Shown piece after piece: positions 56,032-64,000 of a DNA stretch of 64,000 nucleotides (position 1 is its first letter; the number at the start of each line of letters is the position of its first letter). Origin of the DNA: Kingdonia uniflora (Eukaryota; Streptophyta; Magnoliopsida; Ranunculales; Circaeasteraceae); NCBI GenBank assembly GCA_014058105.1, contig JACGCM010000452.1, forward strand, positions 682,001-746,000, in the 5' to 3' direction. Both the position numbers and the translations under genes were made by a program. Below the pieces are notes generated by a model. That model searched no databases. It had not been told where the DNA came from and saw only the letters and a list, made by a program, of their open reading frames with translations.

Positions 56032-56224
56032 ACAAGTGCAATAGTGGTCCGTGTACCTTGGCGAACACGACATCGCCTTCAAAAAGCAAATATCCCAGAA
56101 ATGCCAAGTAGTAGAAGACTTTCTAGCCGACTTCCCGGTCGAAGACGTGAACTGGGAAGAACACGAAGATGATTTAGCAAATGATCAACCCGAAGAAGCA
56201 GATCTGTAGAACCTTCTCACTGGT

Positions 56225-56722
56225 TAGCGTTTATTCACAGATGAATCAGTAGGACCTAATGGCTCAGGAATTGATATTATCCTAGTAACACCCACTAATG
56301 ATCGCATAGAGAAAGCCATCAAACTTGCCTTCGAATGTTCTAATAATGAAGCAGAGTAAGAAGCCTTGATCCATGGCCTCGACCTCGTACTTGACCTCTG
56401 CATCCCCAAACTTGCAGTCTTCACAGATTCCCAACTTGTTCAAAGACACTACACAGGGGAAAACCAAGCTTATGATCGCATGGCCGATTACGCGCTTTGT
56501 GTATGACAGGGAATGAACCGGTTCCCTAAAAAATCCTTAATCACACATTACCCTCAAGGAAAAAATAGACATGCAGAAGCCCTAGCCTACATAGCAGCTA
56601 TGCACGGCCACTCAGAATCCCGGACACTCCATATCGATGTACTCGAACGCCCAAGTATTGATCAGATGGAAATCAATACCATCAATACTGGGGGCGAGAG
56701 TCACGATCCAAACGATTGGTGA
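56225..56722 (+). pseudogene. Second (archaeal-type) RNase H domain
   Basis: LFTDESVGPNGSGIDIILVT (the usual DGS is DES), KLAFECSNNEAE (catalytic Glu), then EALIHGLDLVLDLCIPKLAV and FTDSQLVQRHYTGENQAYD with the next Asp. The C-terminal part has GKNRHAEALAYIAAM, where HA-D/E-ALA is the last motif. A second RNase H-like domain between RT-RNase H and integrase is a hallmark of Tat-lineage Gypsy elements. Stops occur near 56358 and 56505. Confidence 0.8.
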
Positions 56723-56759
56723 ACATCATTCCCTCACTACTTCAACTAGGCTAGTCTCC

Positions 56760-57671
56760 CAGAAGATCCCAAAGTTAAACGGTCTATCCTAGAAAATTGC
56801 CGCAGATATACTATTCAAAAAAAACAATTACATCACAAATCCCCAAATGGAGTCCTCCTTTGATGCGTATCACAAGCCCAAGCCTCTCAAATTTTAGCTA
56901 AACTTCACGAAGGAACCTGCGGTGCTCATACTGCTGGTAACTCTATTGGCCCTTCGTGCCGTTACCCAAGGATTATTTTGGCCCGATATGAAGAAACAAG
57001 CTTCAGACTATGCAAAACAATGTAACAAATGCCAACGTCACGCCCATGACATCTATTGTCCCTCTAGTGACCTCCATGTCAGTCAAGTTTCCTGGCCATT
57101 CAAAAGATGGGACATCGATCTCATTGGACCCTTCCCAAAAGCCTCAGGTAGCTGAGAAAACATCATTGTTGTAACCGACTACTTTATTAAATGGGTCGAA
57201 ACTGTTCCTCTATGCTGAACCAGAGAAGAAGAAGTTATTAAATTCTTGTGAGAAAACATCATCACTTGCTTCGACTGCCCCCATATGATCCGATGCGACA
57301 ACGGTCCCCAGTTTGTTGGAATTAAAGTTAGAAATTTCCTCAAGAAGCACAACATCATTCTCTCACCATTAACACCTTACTATCCTCAGGGCAACGGTCA
57401 AGTCGAAGCAATCAACAAAACAATTATCGACGGTCTTAAGAAGAGAGTCGATGAGACCAGAGACCGAGCTATCACCAACCTTGGCCACTACCACACTTTA
57501 CTACAAAAATCCTTCAACAAAAGAGTTCGACCAAGAATTTTCAGCATTGGAGATCTCGTGGTTCGACATGTCAATCAATCTTCGAAACCACGAAATGTTG
57601 GCAAGCTAGCCGAATTTTGGGAAGGACCCTACATCATCTACGATACAACATATAAGGGTTCCTATTATTAA
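56760..57671 (+). pseudogene. Integrase
   Basis: The zinc-binding region is partly readable (LHEGTCGAHTAGNSI, then QASDYAKQCNKCQRHAH). The core has WPFKRWDIDLIGPFPKASGS with the first Asp, MIRCDNGPQFVGIKVRNFLK with the second, and YYPQGNGQVEAINKTIIDGL with the Glu. From GLKKRVDETR the text passes directly to RAITNLGHYHTLLQKSFNKR, a shorter linker than usual, and ends FWEGPYIIYDTTYKGSYY at TAA near 57671. No chromodomain is present, as in Tat. In-frame stops lie near 57153, 57216 and 57249. Confidence 0.87.
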
Positions 57672-57831
57672 TGTCGGAAGACAAAGAGCCCCTACCAAAC
57701 CCCTGTAACACAATGCAATTGGTCTGCTATAACAGGCCATATCTATAATCATGTACAACTGATGTAACCTAGCATATTTAATAAATCAAGTTGCTCCATT
57801 CCGACTTCGCCTACTGTTTCATTTTTTAATT

Positions 57832-58275
57832 CTTGGTTGAACCTAGGTATCATGTCCACCCTCACCCCGACTGATACTTGGGGGCGACCTTGAATTGCTC
57901 AAGTCTCCAAATTTGGACAAACTCGAGGGGCAAGGAAGGTCGAAAGACCAGACCCTCGGGGATGCATTGGGGGTGATCAGATATATTTCATCCAGGCTCT
58001 GAAACCGTTGAAGTCCAGTCCTTTTCTTGGTTTACCCCGGGTATCATGTCCACCCTCGCCCCGACCGGTACTTGGGGGCGACCTTGAATTGCTCAAGTTT
58101 CCAACATTCGAGCAAACTCGAGGGGCAAGGATGGTCGAAAGACTGGAGCCTCGAAAATGCGTTGGAGGCGATCAGAAATTGCTTCTCTGTGGCTTAGGCC
58201 TTTGAAGTCCAGTTAATTTTTGGGTTTCCTCTAGGTATCACGTCCCCTTGGCCCGACTGATACATAGAGGCGACC
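57832..58275. repeat. ~192-bp tandem repeats after integrase
   Basis: Units start near 57832, 58024 and 58218 with CTAGGTATCATGTCCACCCT, CCCCGACTGATACTTGGGGG and CGACCTTGAATTGCTCAAG. The first two are nearly complete and the third decays. They carry CTCGAGGGGCAAGG words and lie where Tat elements often hold tandem repeats. Confidence 0.85.
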
Positions 58276-58389
58276 TGGAAATTGTTCAAAATTTTAACAT
58301 CGTTGTGGCTTCGGCCTTCGATGTCCAGCAGAACATTCAGAGTTTGATCCATATATCTTCGATACTCTTCAGACCTCGATCACACTACA

Positions 58390-58535
58390 GTCAATCAAAT
58401 AGATCAACTTCCTATTTCAAACAAATCAAGATTCTACATCAAACAGATCAACTTCCTATTTCAAACAGATCAAATTTCTACTTCAAACTGACCGACTTTC
58501 TCCTCCGAGCAGATCAAATTTCTACTTCAAAAATA
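58390..58535. repeat. Short tandem repeats AGATCAACTTCCTATTTCAAAC
   Basis: Four to five 20-30-bp units of AGATCAAxTTCxTACTTCAAAC run in a row. No coding potential is seen from here to 58930. Confidence 0.7.
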
Positions 58536-58933
58536 CAAAAAATATTATCTATAATGCCATCAAGTGCAGAGAACATTCAACATATTATCCGTCAGAAGAA
58601 CAGTTCCAGTATAATTCCAAGATCAATCAGCAAGAGTCCAAAATAAGCAGATTCAAATGCAGGTGCATTCAAATTCTAACAATTCAAGGTCAGACTACGA
58701 TAGCATAATTCATCAGCAAATCAGATTTCAAGTCAGAAGTTCAAAATCAGTATGTTCAGGAAATAAGCATCAATATGTTCAGCATCAACCGCAGAAGTTC
58801 AACAGATAACAACAGTAAAAAAAAACCCCTACTGAGTTCCAATACCAACAGAAAACAACAAACATCGCTCACAATATTATAACTTTACATTACAACCAAC
58901 AGAAGAAGACATGCGAATCCTACCTCAAATACC

Positions 58934-61299
58934 TCATGAGGGCGCGGTTACACCCTCTGGCTCCACAGACGCCCCAACACCACCAACCTCAGCAACCTCA
59001 TGCGAACCTTCGACCAGACCATCAACTATTCCACCAATGGGCGCTCCAAGTAGAGAAGTTTCAACATCACCCCCAGTACTCCCAATTGCCTCCTCAACAA
59101 TGCTTACCTCCCCTCCTTTCATCAGCAATTCATCCCCCTCCAGAAGTCCCGGAGAAGCAGGATAAGGTTGCAACGTATCGGTATCATACCCCATACCATC
59201 GATAAACTTTTTCAACCTCACATTCTCCATGAATTCCTTATCATAGTGCTGCTGGAAACCCACCTTCTATTCCGCTTTCGCCTTCTCAAACGCCTTAAGC
59301 TTTGTCGACCACTCTCGCTCCAACCTTGACAGCTGTTGCTCGAGCCTCTCATCATAAGAGTCAGTAAGCACATTTATATCTTGCTTCAGCTTCTTGACTT
59401 GAGATACCCATGATGCCTCTTTCCCACGAGAAAGATCCAAATTTTCCTTTGCTTGTCGTAACTTCTCCTTTACCGACTTCATCGCCTTGTTACAAGTCTC
59501 TACCCAGACTTTCGTCTGCCAAAAATACACAAGTTATCAGTGAACCTCGAAACTTGAACAATTTGTAAGTAACTTCAAAGCATCACTACACAAAGCTATA
59601 TATAGTTACCTAAGACATGTGCTTCTTTATCTCCATCAAAGCTTCGTCAGGATTATCCTCCCAGAGGTTGACCATCGAGGCCTGCTTCGCCACAGCATGC
59701 TCCTGTCATTCAGCCTCCTTCATTTCTTCATCTTCCTCCATTCCATCATCCTCCTCGAGTATCTTACGTCTCTTACGTTAAATAGCCTTCAATTACTGCA
59801 CCTTAAGGGCTTCGGGCGCTACTCGGCCTTTCCATTTCTCAGCTTGAAAAGACACCTGTTTTGCTTTTATCATCGAAGCCTCACCACCCCCTTCGGACTG
59901 TGGTGCCGCTTGCTTCGTACCTCTCCACGACCTCGGGATAAACTGATAGTTCCTCGGCAACTCTTCACCTCCCATTTTCTTTTGCTCCTTCGAAACACCT
60001 ACCCTTTTTTTTCTCTTTGGTCTCTTTGGCGTAGCGGGTACGTCTTGAAGGTAGGAATCAACCTTTTTTCCCCTTTGCCTTTTGATCTTCAGGCTCTCAA
60101 ACACCGAATTTACCCAGTCTTCACTAGCCTTGAGCAGAGTATCAATATAATTCACCGAATTATTCCAAGACAAACTTTTCAGACCTGCAGAGTAAAGAAA
60201 AAACACAGTTATCACTTAATTCAGAAACACATCAACAACAAACCCTTTGACAGTAAACTTACTTTCATTATATACCCTATGATGCAATTTATATGGGTCA
60301 TCATTATCTACATTCTCATAATTACCCCTTACTATCAGTAAATCTTTATTCCACCCCCGGCCTATTGAGCAGAGATCAAAGAACCAAGGTTTATCTGGGT
60401 GACATTGAATGTGATAGGTCCTTAGGTTTTGACTAGCCTTCCTCGAATAAAAGGTGATAATGTCAAACCATTTAATCAAACTTTGACTCTCGCCAACCAA
60501 TTTCATATTCATCCCCTCTACCACCCTCATCATCACATAAAAATTTCTGTTCAACTACACTGGAGCAACCCCCCAAAAATTCAACACTTCTTTCACCAGT
60601 CGTCGAAGAGGAAGTTCCAATCCCAAACGAATTTGGCCCCTATAAGCCATAATCCCTTACCCAGGGTCTGATTTAAAGGTCAACCCTGCCCTCGCCACAC
60701 TCAGTTGCACCCCCACCTTTGAGAGTTCTAATTTTGCGACAAACCGATCTAACCTAATCCTATCTTTAGCCGAAGCGACACCTTCGACCTCATCCGACTC
60801 AGTCGAATCCTCACTATAGCCCCCCTACAACTTATCTCCCTCACCACCACTCAAAGGTCCTATATCACATCCCTTCCCCCATACTGTTTCCTCTTCATCG
60901 CTATCTTCGATCACTATCGTCCTTCGACATCTCGTAACCAGAATATCTCCAGCCGGTAGAATCATCGACATCGGGGTCTCGGTTACCACATCTACCACCT
61001 CTAATTCGCTGTTCTCTTCCATTAGGTCTCAACCAGAAGTACTAGCTTTGACCTCATCAACCTCTTCATCCACCAGTTTCCGCCTCGAAGCCCGACGGTT
61101 AGGTATTTTTGCCTACAGAAGAAGAGGCACGCAGATAGGGTAGAAAATTTGACAATTCCAAGACTATCATCCTTATCCCGTCTATCCCCTCCAGATATTT
61201 TTCCCAACCTCAAATCTTAGACTCAGTACCTCCTCCAAATAAAAAACTCTAACCAAATCCCAGACCGGGTCGAAACCCTATTCTTACAAGCCTCCATAC
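58934..61299 (-). pseudogene. Antisense gene of the Gypsy element (Transposase_28-like, coiled-coil)
   Basis: It is transcribed against gag-pol. A TATA box (AGATATATAAGTGAG, about 61555-61541) precedes a leader with a likely intron (donor CTG|GTAAGT near 61401). Coding text starts near 61299 (MEACKNRVS), then basic PNRRASRRKLVDEE and an acidic VIEDSDEEETVWG (60910-60880). The central domain is IMAYRGQIRLGLELPLRRLV, KEVLNFWGVAPVQL, NRNFYVMMRVVEG, FDIITFYSRKASQNLRTYHI and KPWFFDLCSIGRGWNKDLLI (60660-60320), like the 'putative gypsy-type transposon' domain PF04195. Introns at 60185-60262 (78 bp) and 59516-59609 (94 bp) have GT-AG ends and keep the frame. The last exon is a Lys/Glu coiled coil (VKEKLRQAKENLDLS) and an acidic, Gly-rich tail. 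Stops exist, but structure is well preserved. Role unknown. Confidence 0.75.
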
Positions 61300-61540
61300 T
61301 TCCGAAAATAACCTCTTCACCTCAAATGCAAAATCTCCTACCCACCCCCTAAAACAGAGAACATAAAAGAGTAAGCATGACAGAGATCAAGTAACTTACC
61401 AGTGGTTACCAGCCCCCTCCTCGAACGAGCAAGATCAAACCAACAAAAGAAGCAGCAACCCCCACGTTCGAAATAACGTATGTTCTCTTCTCCCAACCTT
61501 TTGATTCTCACCACAAGATAGCATAGTAATCAATCTTCTC

Positions 61541-61555
61541 TCACTTATATATCTT
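61541..61555 (-). promoter_or_regulatory. TATA box of the antisense gene
   Basis: On the minus strand AAAAGATATATAAGTGAGAG lies about 250 bp upstream of the antisense start. It is on the strand opposite to gag-pol. Confidence 0.55.
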
Positions 61556-61599
61556 TTAAAAAACTAAACCGCCTCGATTTACTCACCACTAGCATTACC

Positions 61600-62376
61600 A
61601 CGACCCCACTACCCCTACTTTTCGGCTCCAATGTAGTTTGACCACTTTACCCTGCGCACCTTCTACGTGCGCACAACACTCTTACTACCATCTGCTTGAA
61701 AAACCAGAAGCTTCTTGAACCTTTTTTCTCCCTTACTCGAAGCCAAACAGTCTAGTCCAAACAGCCACATCATTACCTTTTTCTGTCATACGAGAAAAAC
61801 AACATCATTACCTTTTGCATACTGCCCCAGGCATTCGTACCAGTCTGACTGACCAGCCGTGTCGTCTGGGCTGTCAGAACAGCCAGTCAAATCAAACTCA
61901 ATCTTTGACACACTCCTGTACTCGAGTACTCGACCATTTCACACCTCGAACAATCCTAAGTATCTAGCCTCAACAAAATTTATTTCAAATATATTGGCCT
62001 TCGACATCCAGCACATCCCTTAACTCAAAAGTTTCAACCCTTCGACTTAATACAATCGTAAGTTTGACCAGTCAAAAACCTCAGGCCTACAGATAAATTT
62101 TTCAGCCTCGCCACAGTTTACTTTTCCCTTCGACAAATCTATTTTTATCTTCGAAGAACACAAACTACACATTTTGACAACTGTATCACCCATTCCATAT
62201 TAGACTGTATTACTATTACCCACAGTTCGACAACACGAGTTATTCAAAGAAACCATTTTCATTCAAAAAGCAGCTAACATTACAACCCTCGTACAAAAAA
62301 AACAACACAAACCAACAAACAAGAGACAACAAAATAAAGAAAAAAAATCAATAGCACCATGATATCCCAGAGGACC
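61600..62376. other. Non-coding stretch of the Gypsy element
   Basis: It is rich in TTCGA/TCGAA and Pro/Ser-like codons but has no supported ORF on either strand. Confidence 0.5.
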
Positions 62377-62694
62377 CTACCTATTAGCGGGCAGCTCCTC
62401 TTCGACAATGGTCGCTGCATCTGCATCCTCTTGGTCAATAATATCCTCTACGAAGCCCTCGAGGAGAGACATCCGATAACTAGGGAATGGCACCATCATC
62501 TGTAGTATCCCCCACCAGTATGCGAATGGCATCTCAAGAATTGGAGTTCCGGGTTCCACCTCAAAAAGATTTGACATTTCTGCATCAATTTCCTCTTTCA
62601 GGCTAAACCGTCATCGCAACCCTAGCAAGGCCACCTGTATACGCCTCACTCTCACAGCAGCCAGGTCCTCTTGAACGGGAATATCTGCCGCCAT
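62377..62694 (-). pseudogene. Small acidic antisense ORF B
   Basis: The ATG at 62694 (MAADIPVQEDLAAVRVRRIQ) is about 80 bp downstream of the TATA box GTATAAAAGGAAC (62777-62765, minus strand). After VALLGLR there is one in-frame TGA where CGA (Arg) would fit, then RFSLKEEIDAEMSNLFEV, FAYWWGILQMMVPFPSYRM and an acidic tail (VEDIIDQEDADAATIVEEEL), ending at TAG 62377-62379. It has about 105 codons. I do not recognise the protein. Gene structure (TATA, leader, ATG) is clear. Confidence 0.55.
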
Positions 62695-63204
62695 TTCAAT
62701 CCGAGCAGCGAAGAAGAATAACAAGCAAAACATGCAGAACGGTGAGAAGTAATCCCTACAACAGTTCCTTTTATACTTGTAAACCCACCACAACTTTCCC
62801 TCTTCCATAACTGAATTAATGGCAACCATTCATTTCCAACCACGAAAAGTCAACATGCAACCTCTCCAACTTCTTAGACGTAACTGATTCATTGGCGCAT
62901 GCATTCAAACCTCATTCCCGAGGACCTCTATTCAAGTACATCACCTACATCGAGCATTCGGCCATTATAACCATCAATTATTACAAGCAACATATCATCA
63001 TTACCTTCGAGCACATCACTATACCTCGCGCGTATAAAAGTATTCGCTTACATTCGCCTACATTATCAATCAGACATAGCAATATAAATACAGAGAAAAT
63101 ACTTTGTCCATTCCAAATAGAAAACCCAACAGACAAATTACATTTTTACCATCACCCCAACATAGCAAAATAGAAGCCTACAGAAATGCAAAACATTCCC
63201 ACCA

Positions 63205-63543
63205 TCAACCCAAATCCCTACTACCAGAAGGACCAGCCCCGTTCGCCGCATTTTGCTCCTCGATGATCTCCTCGGCACAAACAAGACTTTCGGCCAGCGC
63301 CATCAGAAAGAGATAACGTCGTTCAGCAGTCGTAAATTGAAACCTCAATTGTTCCCTCAGATAAGAATATGGGTTACCATTGAAGAACTCCTCAGGCCCT
63401 ACGTCCACATGGTCCGACATGTCCCAGGTCAGGTCATGTTGCCCAAAAAACTTTATACGCAGTTCTGCCATTTTTTGCCCCACTCGACAGTCCTGAGTAA
63501 ACCCTATCCTCCTCTGGTAACGCGTGCTCGGCGTTGTATCCAT
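63205..63543 (-). CDS. Small antisense ORF C
   Basis: From the ATG at 63543 it reads MDTTPSTRYQRRIGFTQDCR, VGQKMAELRIKFFGQHDLTW, GNPYSYLREQLRFQFTTAER and LVCAEEIIEEQNAANGAG to a stop at 63205. The same frame stays open upstream to about 63670 (LKPISLGYFGGTLYLLRSA), so the true start may lie further up. It is 113 codons with no internal stop, which is rare in this window. The basic N-terminus and the acidic C-terminus (AEEIIEEQ) recall ORF B, so the two may be divergent duplicates. Function is unknown. Confidence 0.5.
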   Translation of the reverse strand: MDTTPSTRYQRRIGFTQDCRVGQKMAELRIKFFGQHDLTWDMSDHVDVGPEEFFNGNPYSYLREQLRFQFTTAERRYLFLMALAESLVCAEEIIEEQNAANGAGPSGSRDLG

Positions 63544-63784
63544 CCAAATGTTGAGATTATTAAGAACAGGGTTGAAGACTATTGCAGATCGAAGAAGATA
63601 TAGTGTACCTCCAAAATAACCCAAACTTATAGGCTTCAATGCATTTATTACCCTATAACCAACTGCATCCCTTGAAAACCCCCTTTTTTACTATTTTCCT
63701 GAAAAACAAGACAGTCTGACCCCCCAGATTCCAAGACCGAACAGTTTTCTCAGCGAACACCTCTCCACCTGGCTTTGAGACCTT

Positions 63785-63801
63785 CGCTGAGAGGTGGCGA
63801 A
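63785..63801 (+). promoter_or_regulatory. Polypurine tract
   Basis: CGCTGAGAGGTGGCGAA lies directly before the 3' LTR. GAGAGGTGGCGA is purine-rich, although interrupted; it is the expected site for plus-strand priming. Confidence 0.5.
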
Positions 63802-64000
63802 CGTAGTAGCCTACTCATAGCCTTCGACAGACAGCCGAAGACTACTTCATAGCCTACTCGAATATATCAAAGCCCACTCAATCCCTATAACAGGCTCCTC
63901 AGAGATCCCCCAAAGACAAACCTTCGACACCAGATAAAACTTTGAGAACGGATCAGTACATTGCAGCAGACATCCTTCAACCATATTTATATACGGTCAA
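63802..64000 (+). repeat. 3' LTR, first 199 bases
   Basis: CGTAGTAGCCTACTCATAGC aligns with the 5' LTR start at 51893; the terminal TG is CG here. By eye about 23 of 199 positions differ from the 5' LTR, most of them C/T or G/A. The window ends inside the LTR. Confidence 0.85.

Larger units (their letters stand above)
51893..64000 (+). mobile_element. Tat-like Ty3/Gypsy LTR retrotransposon
   Basis: A 922-bp 5' LTR (51893-52814), PBS, gag, protease remnant, RT-RNase H, a second RNase H, integrase, then 6 kb of extra DNA with antisense genes, and a 3' LTR starting at 63802 that runs off the window. Two RNase H-like domains, the gag type and the long antisense-coding region after integrase point to the Tat group of plant Gypsy elements. 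The sense ORFs are heavily broken. The whole element is unusually rich in TTCGA/TCGAA words. Confidence 0.88.

Noticed and set aside
59619..60341. Plus-strand open frame of 240 codons in the Gypsy element
   Set aside because: It lies opposite the antisense gene, has a Leu/Phe/Ser-rich composition expected of a mirrored Lys/Glu-rich frame, and crosses two introns of that gene. It is a shadow.

Overview
This window is plant nuclear DNA, most likely from a eudicot with a large, repeat-rich genome. I see no host gene I can defend. Nearly every recognisable coding stretch belongs to a transposable element of a plant lineage: PIF/Harbinger, hAT, Mutator-like (MULE), L1-type LINE, and a Tat-like Ty3/Gypsy retrotransposon. 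Almost all carry stops, frameshifts or deletions. AT-rich intergenic DNA, microsatellites, GT-AG introns of 70-100 bp and the plant mobile domain (PMD) support a flowering plant. The species cannot be named from sequence alone.

Layout. 1-2177: right part of a Harbinger element (copy 1). 2178-18290: a decayed LINE cut into three pieces by Harbinger copy 1, a hAT element (2862-9284, itself holding a second LINE fragment) and a different PIF/Harbinger element (10235-17036) that carries a double GRF zinc finger gene as well as its transposase and Myb-like gene. 18290-20900: unassigned. 20900-22930: MULE transposase remnant with a C-terminal OTU-like region. 23093-28500 and 28700-35561: Harbinger copies 2 and 3, same orientation, 199 bp apart. 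36240-37150: second MULE/OTU remnant. 37640-39630: spliced-looking remnant of unknown identity. 39640-43350: modular degenerate tandem repeats. 44230-44700: possible LTR promoter region. 46003-46325: TTCGAA minisatellite next to the 3' end of a minus-strand LINE (46330-49880). 50057-51445: another unidentified spliced remnant. 51444-51892: piece of an LTR. 51893-64000: Tat-like Gypsy element with complete 5' LTR, gag, RT-RNase H, second RNase H, integrase and, past integrase, a set of antisense genes, then the start of the 3' LTR.

The most interesting signal is the Harbinger family seen three times. The best copies encode a PF04827-type transposase on one strand and, facing it, a Myb/SANT-like ORF1 plus a third gene with a plant mobile domain. 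Each end also holds three to four ~23-bp near-palindromes of the form CGCGCRGTTCTGAACTGCGCG, 70-95 bp apart, mirrored at the opposite end. In the model I infer, the transposase and the Myb-like protein act on these termini and the PMD gene is an acquired third component carried by the element. In the Gypsy element, spliced antisense genes with their own TATA boxes form a comparable accessory module.
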